From Embiotoca jacksoni (lineage: Eukaryota > Chordata > Actinopteri > Embiotocidae): a stretch of 64,000 nucleotides of DNA. Of the stretch, positions 24,191 to 37,500 are shown one piece after another. Where the stretch lies: assembly GCA_022577435.1 (NCBI GenBank), contig JAKOON010000055.1:1447401-1511400 (forward strand). Reading direction: 5' to 3'. How positions within the stretch are numbered: position 1 is the first letter of the stretch; each line of letters starts with the position of its first letter. Under the pieces are notes generated by a model. The model saw nothing but the letters and a program-made list of their open reading frames with translations, made no database searches and was not told the origin of the DNA. A program made the position numbers and the translations under genes.

Positions 24191-24196
24191 AATAAA
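24191..24196 (+). terminator. Poly(A) signal of the pentraxin gene
   Basis: AATAAA occurs 100 bases after the stop codon, in a short 3' UTR. No competing canonical signal lies between. Confidence 0.65.
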
Positions 24197-24549
24197 AACT
24201 AATGTGCTAACCTACGTCGCAGAGCAACAGACTGTAATACTCTGAAATATAATGATTTATTTCTGTCTTCTGTGTCTTGTGTTTTTTTTCTCTGCCAAAC
24301 CTCAACTGAAAAATCAGAGACCTGAACAACAGTCAGACAACTCTTTGAACTGTGGTTTCAACTTCAAACATTTACATCGTAAGAAATACTGACACAGCTG
24401 AGGGCAAGTCTCAAGCATCTTAAAGAAAAAACATCGAGGTGAACTACACAGTTCAACAACACCTGCCCCTCTTCCACCCTTCCTCCGTCCCAGGTGTCCC
24501 AGAAGACTTTATATAAAAGTGGACGTGACTTTCTGGCTGCGAAAAATGA

Positions 24550-25020
24550 GGCTGATGTAGAAGTGCCTTAAACTGCAATACCACAGAGTGCCACTAGAGG
24601 TTGGCTCCAAAAAGCACAGTTTCTGTTCAACTTCTCATGAACTTCTCAGTCAATAAAATTTGTCTACAAGTTGTCTGTCTGAAATTTGATAAATTCACTC
24701 TTCCAGATTATTGTTCTGGAGGTCCATCTGAAAATAATCCGTCATTAATTACAAAATAAGCTTCAAAAAGCTGTGATTTGGGGCGTTTTTCTGTTTCATT
24801 GACAGGCCTTTGGTGCAGTCAGGTTACAGCTATCGGTGGGTGGGATGTAGTATCGTCGGGTGTCCAATCAGATCAGTCAGATCCACCTCTGGCTCCTCCC
24901 CCAGCTCACTCAAAAATGGTCACTTCCTGCTCCAAACCGCTCCGAACTAACAAAGATGGCGCCGGCTAAATTCCGAACTGAAGGCTTCATAATGTCCGCT
25001 CACAAACCAACGGGTGACGT
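24550..25020. repeat. Dispersed fish repeat, family not named
   Basis: The stretch contains phrases that recur widely in fish genomes, such as GCCACTAGAGGTTGGCTCC, ATGGTCACTTCCTGCTCC, AAGATGGCGCCGGCTAAATT and CCAACGGGTGACGTCACTG. It breaks off where LINE reverse transcriptase sequence begins. I recall the phrases but cannot assign a family from sequence alone. Confidence 0.45.
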
Positions 25021-25295
25021 CACTGCTGGTTGCTGTTTGGGTGTCCCCCAGGGCTTGGTGCTCGGTCCTCTTCTATTCATCCTCTACACGCTGTCCCTTT
25101 GTAACATCCTACATCGTCAGGGCCTCCACTTCCACTGCTCCACTGGTGACATCCACCTCTACATCTCCTCTACATCCTTCACCGCTGCACCTCCCTCCAC
25201 CCTGACCAACTGCCTCTCTGACATGATGTCATCAGTGCAAACCAGCTCCCTTGAACTAAACCGTGATAAGTTAGACACCACCATCGTCGGACTCA
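25020..25295 (+). mobile_element. LINE reverse transcriptase fragment
   Basis: The plus strand reads GVPQGLVLGPLLFILYTLSL, then HCSTGDIHLYIS and SLELNRDKLDT. These match RT motifs of L2/Rex-like elements. The catalytic YADD is replaced by STGD, so the fragment is dead. Confidence 0.75.
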
Positions 25296-25892
25296 TCACT
25301 CCCTCCACCCACCAGGGGTCCTCAGTCTCTCTCTCTCTATGCCCGGCCTCCTTCCTGCCATGCCCACCTCACCTGCTGACAGCTCTCCAACCTGCAGCCA
25401 CTCTGCAGTCAGCCCACCAAGTGGACCGGCCCAGTCCAGTCTGCACATTCCATGACTTTGAGACGACTTTCCGGTGAGGCTGTGAGGGTTTAGGGCTGTC
25501 CCGCTGTCAAATCATCAAGTACGTGAGGGCTCTAATGATGACTTCATGTGAGTCTACATATCTGCAGACTCTCCTGAAGGACTCTCCCATCGTTTGCAGT
25601 GAAATTCTGAAGTGTAAAACGTGGTTGTCTGTTTGTCCCGACCCACACAATATGTAAACGAACCAAGCATGGATGATGTCGAGAAAAAGTCTGGACAGAA
25701 GCTGGCTGCTTGCTGCTCTGGTTATTTATAGCACTTTTCAAAACGATTGTTTGGTAACTTCAAACAGAGGAAGTGTGGCACTCTTTCTTGGCAGATCTAC
25801 TCCCATTCGGACACAACTCAGCCCAATCTCCACCTAAAGACCTAAAAACCAAATTCCTGACGGTCTGAACTGATGTCACGTGTGTGCTCAAG

Positions 25893-27349
25893 TGAATAAA
25901 AAGGTTGTTGAAGAAAAGTGTTTGGGATTAAAAGGCCATTTAAAGCGTAGACACCTGGAACCAGGACTGAGGACCAGATTTCAGGTCCCTGGCAGGAAGC
26001 TCAGGCTGCTTTCTGCCTCATAACAAATCAACATGTCCAACATACAGTCCTGTATGTGGTCCAAACTGCTGCTGCTTCATCTCATGTCTCTGTGCTGATG
26101 TTTGGTTGGTTTGTCAGCTCCATCTAGTGGACAGACAGCAGAGCTGAATCATGTGATGTTGGATTTCTCTGCCACAGGTGAGACTGGTTCTGACGTCACT
26201 CTGATGCTTTTAGACTCGGACTCTGAAGTTACGAGGAAGTGACAGCGTCCTCAGATCAAACGCTCTCAGACACCAGAACTGACGGGGGACAACGAGCAGC
26301 TTCTTCTCTCTGAATCTTTCCTCCACACACGAAGGTGGAAAGTGTCTGGAAGTGGACCTGAAGTCGAGCAGGTGAGAATCCTCCCAGAGAAATCTGTACA
26401 TGTCTGATGAACTCTGACCTCACCTTGTTGGGTCACTGACTGGACCCTAGAAATGTTTCCTGATGTCGATCGGCCGTTTCAAAACGTCTCCTGGATGCTT
26501 GTAGGTTTAAATATTGTTTCAGAATTTCTCTGACTTAAAGAACATGACTTCAGACTGATTTCCAGGATTGTTGTTGGTGATTACCTGGTAAAGTGAACAT
26601 CAGTCTGACTGTAATCTGATCTGGAGTCTTCAGTGAAAACATTCAGAGAATGTCAGAACTGGTTGGACAGCTTTGATCAACTGTAAACAGAAGAACATTT
26701 ATTTTAACCTTTTAATACCTGCAGTGTTCAAACAGCCGTCTTACAGCACTGAGACACTCGGTTTCACTCGACACCTGCATCACCAACATTTTGGGGAGGA
26801 AAAGTTATTTCAACATTTATATGACGTTGTCGCAGCAGACTTTGGGGATATTAATAAATATTTTGTGGATGCACAAATTCTAGAATTATTGATATATTTT
26901 CATGGTCAAATTTGAAAACATATCAAATTCATTTGGTGTTCAACATTCTGTATTTGTGGAGGAATCTGGGGCTCTTTAAGCAGTTTTAGACTCGTCCTGT
27001 TCAGGGCTCAAAGATGTCTGTCAGTCCTGAGTTTTAGAGTCATGTTACAGACAGTGATGAGAACTAATGTGTCCTGTGCTGTGAATGTTGTTGTACGTAC
27101 TGAGCAGGTTGTTGTTTGATTGAAGCTGTGGGCTCTGCAATGGATCAGTGGGAGGATAGAGAGGACGGAGTCCGTCCCTCTAAAACCACTGAATTTTTCC
27201 TTTTTCCTGGAGAGTTTCAGTTTGAGCACTAATTTTACTTGAATTAACTGAACAGGTGTTGCTGGTAGTTTGACTGTTGGAAGTGATGCTGGAAACAACG
27301 TTCAACTGTTTAACAGCTGCTTAAACAAAAAACTATTTCAGGGGTCAAA
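25893..27349 (+). repeat. NLR 5' unit R1 (promoter side plus orphan exon 1)
   Basis: This is a ~1.46-kb unit, repeated next door at 27350 onward and in part at 61840-64000. It carries a candidate untranslated exon ending GAAGTCGAGCAG before GTGAGAATCC (26370s), then the region just upstream of the NLR start, then a truncated copy of coding exon 1 (27140-27190). After that the sequence leaves the NLR exon at Thr-Thr. Confidence 0.8.
27140..27190 (+). pseudogene. Orphan NLR exon 1 in unit R1
   Basis: Seventeen codons read MDQWEDREDGVRPSKTT exactly as in copy B, then run into unrelated sequence and a stop at about 27230. No donor site is present at the break. No downstream NLR exons follow before the complete copy B start at 28600. 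Confidence 0.8.
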
Positions 27350-28599
27350 TGAATAAAAATGCTGTTAAAGAAAAGTGTTTGGGATTAAAAGTCAATTTAA
27401 AGCAGAGACACCTGCAACCAGGACTGAGGACCAGATTTCAGGTCCCTGGCAGGAAGCTCAGGCTGCTTTCTGCCTCATAACAAACCAACATGTCCAACAT
27501 ACAGTCCTGTATGTGGTCCAAACTGCTGCTGCTTCATCTCATGTCTCTGTGCTGATCTTTGGTTGGTTTGTCAGCTCCATCTAGTGGACAGACAGCAGAG
27601 CTGAATCATGTGATGTTGGATTTCTCTGCCACAGGTGAGACTGGTTCTGACGTCACTCTGATGCTTTTAGACTCGGACTCTGAAGTTATGAGGAAGTGAC
27701 AGCGTCCTCAGATCAAACGCTCTCAGACACCAGGACTGACGAGGGACAACGAGCAGCGTCTTCTCTCTGAATCTTTCCTCCACACACGAAGGTGGAAAGT
27801 GTCTGGAAGTGGACCTGAAGTCGAGCAGGTGAGAATCCTCCCAGAGAAATCAGTACATGTCTGATGAACTCTGACCTCACCGTGTTGGATCACTGACTGG
27901 ACCCTAGAAATGTTTCCTGATGTTGATCGGCTGTTTCAAAACGTCTCCTGGATGCTTGTAGGTTTAAATATTGATTCAGGATTTCTATGACTTAAAAAAC
28001 ATGACTTCAGACTGATTTCCATGGATTGTTGTTGGTGATTACCTGGTAAAGTGAACACCAGTCTGACTGTAATCTGATCTGGAGTCTTCAATGAAAACAT
28101 TCAGGGAATGTCAGAACTGATTGGACAGCTTTGATCAACTGGAAACAGAAGAGTATTTATTTTAACCTTTTAATACCTGCAGTGTTCAACCAGCTGTCTT
28201 ACAGCACTGAGACACTTGGTTTTACTCAACACCTGCATCACTAACATTTTAGTGAGGAAAAGTTATTTTAACATTTTTATGACGTCGTCGCAGCAGATTT
28301 AGGGGATATTAATAAATATTTTGTGGATGCACAAATTCTAGAATTATTGATATCTTTTCTGGGTCAAATTTGAAAACATATCAAATTTATTTGGTGTTCA
28401 ACATTCTGTATTTGTGGAGGAATCTGGGGCTCTTTAAGCAGTTTTAAACTCGTCCTGTTCAGGGCTCAAAGGTGTCTGTCAGTCCTGAGTTTTAGAGCCA
28501 TGTTACAGAAAGTGATGAGAACTAATGTGTCCTGTGCTGTGAATGTTGTTGTACGTACTGAGCAGGTTGTTGTGTTTGTGTGAAGCTGTGGGCTCTGCA
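27350..28599 (+). promoter_or_regulatory. NLR 5' unit R2, presumed promoter and 5' UTR of copy B
   Basis: This second unit repeats R1 closely but, instead of breaking off, continues into the intact copy B gene. The candidate untranslated exon ends at 27828 (GTCGAGCAG, donor GTGAGAATC). The coding exon would follow an acceptor just before 28600 (GTGTGAAG). Nothing like it stands before copies A and C. Which bases drive transcription is not shown. Confidence 0.5.
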
Positions 28600-31500
28600 A
28601 TGGATCAGTGGGAGGATAGAGAGGACGGAGTCCGTCCCTCTAAAACCACTCTGTGTGGGGAACATGAGAGCCGGACAGAAGCTCAGAGGTGAGACAATCG
28701 TCTGTAACTGTCCACGACTCTTCTCCATGTCACAGCTCAGCACTCACATCACTGCACCATCATTATTCTCACTCAGAGCTCTGTGTGTTCTGTTGAAGAA
28801 CAAAGCAGCAGCTCAGACCTCCTGGACCTGGACCTGGACCTGGACCTGAACCTGAACCTGGACCTGGACCTGAATCTGGACCTGAACCTGGACCTGCACT
28901 TGAATCTGAATCTGAATGTGGACCTGGACCTGGTCTCAGCTTTGTGTCCATGAAGAGTGACCGGTCCATGGGAGGACTTAGTCACTTCAAAGATGGACAC
29001 CAGTCTGTTAAACAAAGGTAATAACGTGAAATATTTTGTATTTGGTTCCAAACCCTCCTGATGTCATCACCATCACCTCAGCTCAGAGGATCAAAGGACG
29101 TCAGAATTAATTGCTTTAGTCTCTTTAGTTCAGCAATGCCAGTTTGTTGGAACTGCAGGTTCCTGGAAACACACTCGATGTATTCATGTTTTTTTTAGCG
29201 TCTGTTAGAAAAATTACTCAAGAGGCTTGGTTCAAAATCAAACACATCGGACAATTTATTCTTGCAAGAAGGAGAAACTACATGCACCCTCAAAGAGAGG
29301 TGTCCAGCAGTGCTCCCCCCAGTAGGGCTCCAGCATGGCTTTCCAGCAGTCCTCTCCAACAGTCCTCTCCTTAGCCAGGCTCGACCCAGCTTGGTTTCCC
29401 CGGGCAGTCCTCTCCTCCGCAGTCCTCGTTTCTCCTCAGGGCTCGCCCCAGGCGGGCTCTCCCAGTCCTGCTACGCAGTCCTCCTCTTCTCTTTTCTCCT
29501 TCTTCCGATGGCAGCTTTTATACAGTTGACAAACAGTTGACAGTCACCCCATTCCCTTTGTATCTGCTTTCGTATGGTAATACAGAGTTGGTTGTAGGTC
29601 ACAAGATAAGGACACCGGGGAGTCGTCAATAAGATGTGGAAAGAATCACTTGAAAATAAGACAGAAAACAAAGGAAACTTTTCGGTGTCTGCTTGACAAG
29701 AGACTTTCTGGAGCCACAATGCAAACAAGAGGAAGGGACAAATTATTTTTCCCCATCAGCGCCCAACAAAACACAATCTGAATGGTTAAAACTGAAAGCT
29801 ACACATCTCCGTTTCCATCAGGATCCTTCAGCAGGAACCAGATTCTCCTGAACCCACCTGTGTGTCCATGAAGAGTGATCGGTCCATGGGAGGACTTATT
29901 AACTTCAAAGATGGACGCCAGTCTGTTAAACAAAGGTAATAACGTGAAATATTTTGTATTTGGTTCCAAACCCTCCTGATGTCATCACCATCACATCAGC
30001 TCAGAGGATCAAAGGACGTCAGACTCAGATTCTTTAGTCTCTTTAGTTCAGCAATGCCAGTTTGTTGGAACTGCAGGTTCATGGAAACACACTCGATGTA
30101 TTCATGTTTCTGTTAGCGTCCAACAAAACACACAATCTCCAGGGTTAAAACTGAAAGCTACACATCTCTGTTTCCATCAGGATCCTTCAGCAGGAACCAG
30201 ATTCTCCTGAACCCAGCTGTGTGTCCATGAAGAGTGACCGGTCTATGGCTGAACGTATTACCTTCAAAGATGGACACCAGTCTGTTGAACAAAGGTAATA
30301 ATGTGAAATGTTTGTCATTTAGTATCAAACCCTCCTGATGTCATAATGTCTGAACTCAGTCTGCTGGTCCAGTGGCGATGAACCCAACCTCCATGCAACA
30401 TTGAAGAGAGATGTCAGCCAAAACAGCCACGAATGTTCAAAGCCTTTTGCATCTCAGGACTGATCCGAGTCGATGACGTTCCAATAACTAAACTCCAGAC
30501 ATCACCATTATTGACAGGCCGAGCTTTGAGTGAGTTTTCTTGAATTATAAAGCAGCAACAGAGAATCTCCTGCACATCACCTGCAGGGTTTAAACCCACT
30601 GAATCCAAAGGTTGATAAAAGTCTGATGATCAAAGGTAAGAATGAGAAATACTGGCGTCTGACTGGATTAGTGATTTAAAATGGATGTTTTGTCTTCCTG
30701 TTCAGCTTCTGTCAGGTGTTGGTTGTCTTGGTAACTAAAAACATGAAGTCTATTTACTTTATGTTTCTGGATTAATTCTGACCAAACATCTTCTGTTTTG
30801 ATGTTGACTTTACAGAGTTGATCAGCAGGACTCAGACGTTCCTGAAACAAACCTGGACTCCATATTTCTGGTGTGTAAACACACAAACTAAATAGTGAAT
30901 TACCAAAACTCACATTCTCCCTGCTGCACTCTGTAGACCAGCAGGATTTCAGTCCATATTTAAAATGATCTGATACGTTCTGTGTATTAAAGTTGATATA
31001 TTTCTCTGTTTCAGCTGCTGGAGGAGAACATGATCAGTTTTGTAAAGAATGAGCTGAAGAAGATGCAGAAAATTCTGAGTCCAGATTACCCAGAATGCTT
31101 AGAGAGTCAGAGTGAGGATGAGGAGGTGTTGGAGGGTGAGGATGAAGAGCAGAGGAGGAGCAGAGAGTCATTTCTGAAGATCACACTGCACTTCCTGAGG
31201 AGACTGAAGCAGGAGGAGCTGGCTGAACGTCTGCAGAGCAGTAAGAGGATTTTAACAGCTGGAACATGATGGAAAGAGGAAACATGGGAGAAACTTAGAT
31301 TTCCAAACTCTGCTGTTAATATGATGCAAACATCTTCATCACATCTGTGAATTCTTCTGGACTGAAAACAATCAGAAACTGTTTGTCCACAACTGATGTG
31401 AAGAATTGATTTCATGGAGACGCGAAATATTTTAAAATGTTAAAATGTTTATCTTCAGGATTACTGAGACATTCACTTGTTGTTTGTTTGTTTAGGAACT

Positions 31501-34500
31501 GTTGCTGCAGTGCGTCGACAACTCAAGTCAAACCTGAGGAAGAAGTTCCAGAGTGTGTTTGAGGGGATTTCTAAAGCAGGAAACCGAACCCTTCTGAATG
31601 AGATGTACACAGAGCTGTACATCACAGAGGGAGGGACTGCAGAGGTCAATGATCAACATGAGGTCAGACAGATTGAAACAACATCCAGGAAACCAGACAG
31701 ACCAGAAACAACCATCAGACAAGAAGACATCTTTAAAGGCTCACCTGGAAGACATCAACCAATCAGAACAGTGCTGACAAAGGGAGTGGCTGGCATCGGG
31801 AAGACAGTGTTAACACAGAAGTTCACTCTGGACTGGGCTGAAGACAAAACCAACCAGAACATCCAGTTCATGTTTCCGTTCACTTTCAGAGAGCTGAATG
31901 TGCTGAAAGAGAAAAAGTTCAGTTTGGTGGAACTGGTTCATCTCTTCTTCACTGAAACCAAAGCAGCAGGAATCTGCATCTTTGAATACTTCCAGGTTGT
32001 GTTCATCTTTGACGGTCTGGATGAGTGTCGACTTCCTCTGGACTTCCACAACAATGAGATCCTGACTGATATTACAGAGTCCACCTCAGTGGATGTGCTG
32101 CTGACCAACCTCATCAGAGGGAAACTGCTTCCCTCCGCTCGCCTCTGGATAACCACACGACCTGCAGCGGCCAATCAGATCCCTGCTGAGTGTATCGGCA
32201 TGGTGACAGAGGTCAGAGGGTTCACTGACCCGCAGAAGGAGGAGTACTTCAGGAGGAGGTTCAGAGATGAGGAGCAGGCCAGCAGCATCATCTCCCACAT
32301 CAAGACATCCAGAAGCCTCCACATCATGTGCCACATCCCGGTCTTCTGCTGGATCACTGCTACAGTTCTGGAGGACGTGTTGAAAAGCAGAGATGGAGGA
32401 GAGCTGCCCAAGACCCTGACGGAGATGTTCATCCACTTCCTGGTGGTTCACGCCAAAGTGAAGCAGGTCAAGTATGATGGAGGAGCTGAGACAGATCCAC
32501 ACTGGAATGAAAAGAGCAGGAAGATGATGGAGTCTCTGGGAAAACTGGCTTTTGATCAGCTGCAGAAAGGAAACCTGATCTTCTATGAATCCGACCTGAC
32601 AGAGTGTGGCATCGATATCAGAGCAGCCTCAGTGTACTCAGGAGTGTTCACCCAGATCTCTAAAGAGGAGAGCGGGCTGTACCAGGACAAGGTGTTCTGC
32701 TTCGTCCATCTGAGTGTTCAAGAGTTTCTGGCTTCTCTTCACGTCCATCTGACCTTCATCAACTCTGCTGTCAACCTGCTGAAGGAACAAAGAGAAGAGA
32801 AACCTGATCCAACACTTTTCTACCAGACTGCTGTGGACGAAGCTTTAAGAAGTCCAAATGGACACCTGGACTTGTTCCTCCGTTTCCTTCTGGGTCTTTC
32901 ACTGCCGACCAATCAGACTCTCCTACGAGGCCTGATTACACAAACAAGAAGTGGCTCACAGACCAATCAGGAAACAGTCCAGTACATCAGGAAGAAGATC
33001 AGTGAGAATCTGTCTGCAGAGAGAAGCATCAATCTGTTCCACTGTCTGAATGAACTGAATGATCATTCTCTAGTGAAGGAGATCCAACAGTCCCTGAGAT
33101 CAGGATGTCTCTCTACAGATAAACTGTCTCCTGCTCAGTGGTCAGCTCTGGTCTTCATCTTACTGTCATCAGAAAAACAGCTGGATGTGTTTGACCTGAA
33201 GAAATACTCTGCTTCAGAGCAGGCTCTTCTGAGGCTGCTGCCAGTGGTCAAAGCCTCCAACAAAGCTCTGTATGAGGATTTATCAACCATTTTAAACATG
33301 TTTAATTTTGTAAATTACAAATAAAACAGTTTGTGTTCATTGTTAATTCTTTTCTAGGCTGACTGGATGTAACCTATCAAAGAGAAGCTGTGAAGCTCTG
33401 TCCTCAGTTCTCAGCTCCCAGTCCTCCAGTTTGAGAGACCTGGACCTGAGTAACAACGACCTGCAGGATTCAGGAGTGAAGCTGCTGTCTGCTGGTCTGA
33501 GGAGTCCTCACTGTAAACTGGAGACTCTCAGGTCAGGAAACAGCTGGTGTTTGATCAGTCAAATCATTCTTTAAGTTCATGTTGGTGCAGATGTTCAACA
33601 TCTGTAGGACTTTCCTTCCTGTTTCTGGAGTTGATGCTATTTTTCTGACTCCAGTTTGTCAGGTTGTCTGATCTCAGAGGAAGGCTGTGCTTCTCTGGCC
33701 TCAGCTCTGAGCTCCAACCCTTCCCATCTGAGAGAGCTGGACCTGAGCTACAATCATCCAGGAGACTCAGGAGTGAAGCTGCTGTCTGCTGGTCTGGAGG
33801 ATCCTCACTGGAGACTGGACACTCTCAGGTATGGACAGACAACCAGAGCTTACGCAGTACAGGTTTGTCTAATTGATTTGACATCATGTGTTGTTGCTCA
33901 GGTCCATCATCATGAAGGGTGACTTGTTTCTCTTGTTTCTGTTCAGAGGAGTGAGGTCTGAGTTAGGAAACATGTGGATCCTCAGAAGTCTTTTAGAAAA
34001 TGGAAACAGCTGTTCGTTAGAAACATTGTGAAGTTGGTGTCAAATCCTTCTCATGTTGAACCATGTTATCAGCCTGGCGGTAGGGTCAACAGTGTTCATC
34101 AGTTGATCACCACTTTGGTCCAAACTGATTCATCTCAACAACAAATAAACATAATGAGATGAACTTCTGTTCACACAAATTTGAGATGTTCGGGACTCAA
34201 AGTTCGGCCTCAGTCTTCACTCTGAAATACAGTCATTTTTATATGAAGTTCTAAAATCAAGTCAGTTTTATTTTTCAGCCCAGAGTTACAACTTTTCCTC
34301 CCAGAGCTTCATTCTCTACAGCTGACTCCCTCCATCATTACACCCTCAATTCTGAACATGTAAATTACACAAACCAACTGAATGTGGTGGTTGGACTGAT
34401 CCGTGAACAGTCTGAAAACAGTTCAGCTGTTCACGTGAATGTTGGTCAAACTGTTCATTTTAAGGGACAACATGCAGAGACCAATATTTCACATGTGGGA

Positions 34501-37500
34501 GGACAAAAATAAAATCAGAGCAGATCAGTGGAGACTGAGCTCTCTGATTATTTCTACATCACTTCTCCTTCTTCAGGTGTTTTGCTCACATCCAGCATTG
34601 GAACCATCAGAGACAGTTGACACTGATGAGTTTCAGCCTTTTTCTGTGTCTCACTGACAAACTGAGGAACTCTGCTACATGTTGAACAACAGTTAGGACT
34701 CCTGTTGGATAGAAAATCATTGTGACTGTTTCTTCCTCCAGGATGGACTATGGTGGAGAGCAGAGGTTAAAACCTGGTTTGAGGAAGTGTAAGTTTGACT
34801 GATACACATTACATTACATTACGTTACATTTAGCTGACGCTTTTCAACCATGAGTGTACAAAACCCAGAACAACAAGAATCAAGAAAATACAATTTCTTC
34901 AAGAAAGCCGAACTACAAAGTGCTAAAAGTAAGTGTCATTTTTAGCGCTACTAAAGTTCTCCTATTCATGGTAAAGTCTGAAGAGGTGTGGTTTTAGTTT
35001 GTGGCGGAAGATGTACAGACTTTCTGCTGTCCTGATGTTGGTGGGGAGCTCATTCCACCATTTAGGAGCCAGGACAGCAAACAGTCATGATTTTGTTGAT
35101 TGTTTAGCTCAGTGAGGAGCAACAAGCTGATTGGCCGATGCAGAGCGGAGTGAACGGGCTGGGATGTAAGGTTGGACCATGTCCTGGATGTTGACTGGAA
35201 CTGATCTGTTCACAGCATGGTACAAAGTACCAATGTTTGGAAATGGATGCCGGCAGCTAATGGTAACTAGTGAAGGGAACGGAGGAGGAGTGATTTTCGG
35301 GAGATTAAAGACGAGTCGAGCTGCTGCATTCTGGATGAGCTGCAGAGGACGAATGGCACAAACAGGTAGACCTGCCAGGAGGGAGTTACAGTTGTCCAGA
35401 CGTAACTCCAGAGCCTGGACCAGCAGTTAGGATTGGGACTAACAGAGTTGTTGAAGGTAGTAGTCAGGTCGAGGGTGGGAGAGTCTTTCCCTGGAAGGAA
35501 GAGCAGTTCAGTCTTGTCGAGGTTGATTTTCAGGTGTTGTGAGGACATCCACTCAGAGATGTCAGTCAGACAGGCAAAGATTTGTGCTGCTACCTGTGTT
35601 TCAGATCGGGGAAAAGCGAGAATTAGTTGGGTGTCATCAGCATAGCTGTGGTAGGAAAAGCCATGCGAATGAATGACAGAGCCGAGAGAGTTGGTGTACA
35701 GAGAGAAGAGGAGGGGACCCAGGACGGAGCCTTGAGGGACACCAGCAGTGAGAGGACAAGGTTCAGACACAGATCCTCTCCAAGTTACCCGGTAAGTGAG
35801 GTCGTTGAGGTAGGATGAGAACAGGGAGAGAGCAGAGCCTGAGACACCGAGGTCCTGAAGGAGGAAAGAAGGATCTGGTGGTTCACTGTGTCAAATGCAG
35901 CAGAAGGTCCAGAATGATCAGGACAGAGGACAGAGAGGCTGCTCTAGCAGTGTGAAGCTGCTCAGAGACAGAAGGAGGACCGTCTCTGTTGAGTGGTCTG
36001 TTGAAACCAGACTGGTGGTCAAGAAGTTTATTATGGTGGAGATAGGAGGAGAGTTGATTGAAGATAGCTCGCTCCACTGTTTTGGAAAGAAAGGGAAGAA
36101 GAGAGACGGGTCTGTAGTTGTTTCCTTCAGACGGGTTGAGGGGGGGTTTCTTCAGGAGAGGGTTCACTCTCTCCTTCAGAGAGTTCAGGAAACAGACCGT
36201 TGACAGAGAAGTGTTGATGAGATGGGAGAGAAAAGGAAGAAGGTCTGAAGCAATAGACTGGAGAATGTGAGATGGGATGGGGTCAAGGGGGCAGGTGTTT
36301 GGGGGGGGGGGGGTCGGGATTACCAAGGTGAGAACTTGATTGGGAGACGGGGGGGTGAAAGAGGAAAGTGAAGAGGATGAAGATGATGGAAATGTAGTTA
36401 CAGAAGATGGGTTTGAAAATGAGGAGCATATATCATCTATCTTTTTGGCAAAGTAGTTGACAAAGTGGCTTGGTAGAAGGGAGGAGGGAGGAGAGGGGGG
36501 TTCAAGGAGATTGGAAAAGATGGAGAAGAGCTTTTTGGGATTGGAAAATGAGGTTTGAATCCTGGTTTGGTAGAAAGAGCTTTTGGCTGCAGAAATAGAG
36601 GCAGAGAAAGAGGAGAGGAGAGATTGATAAGTGAGCAGGTCGTCAGGGTGGTTAGATTTTCTACATTTCCTTTCTGCTGCTCTCATAGTGTCTCTCAGAC
36701 AACCACGGAGCTGGGGAGGACTGGAGGACATGGAGGAGGACAGAGACAATCAAGAGAGGAAGACAGAGTAGAAAGGAGAGTGTCTGTGGCTGAGTTAGGA
36801 TGCAGGAGGGAGAAAGAGTCAGTTGAAGGGAGGGCAGATAAAACAGAGGAGGAAGAGAGGAGGAAGAGAGGAGGGGGAGAGGAGGGATAGAGGAGGAAGA
36901 GGAAATAGAGAGGAGGGGGAGAGGAAGGAAGAGAGGAGGAAGAGAGGAGAGGGAGAGGAAGTAGAGAGGAGGGCGAGAGGAAGGAGACAGGAGTGAGAGA
37001 GGAGGAAGAGCGGAGGCGGAGAGGAGGGGGAGGGAGAGAGGAAGGGGAGAGGAAGGAGAGAGGGGGGAGAGAGGGAGCAAGGAGGAGAAGAGGAGTGGAG
37101 TGAGAGAGAAGCAGGAGAGGAGGAAGGGAGGAGGGAGAGAGGAGGGAGAGGTGGAGGGAGAGAGGAGGGAGAGAGGAGGGGGAGAGGAGGGAGAGAGGGA
37201 GTGAATGTTGTGACTGACAGGTCCAGAGTCTGTTGATGTGGTCAGGTTGTCAGTTTGAGAGAGTCAGAGATAAAGAAGTGGTCGGAGACATGAAGTGGAG
37301 TTACAGTGAGGTTAGATGTGGAGCAGTTTCTGGTGAAATATAGTCCAGGTGGTTCCAACCTTTGTGAGGAGGAGGGGAAGGACTGAGTAAGACAGCAAAG
37401 GAAGACAGGAAAAGGAAAAGGTCAGATGACTTCTCTGTCTGGATGTTAAAGTCACCCAGAAGGACAAGTGGCGGACCATTTTCTGGAAAGTTTGACAGGA

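Noticed and set aside
23461..24192. 243-aa minus-strand ORF opposite the pentraxin
   Set aside because: GC-rich third positions keep the antisense frame open; no domain, and the sense gene is complete.
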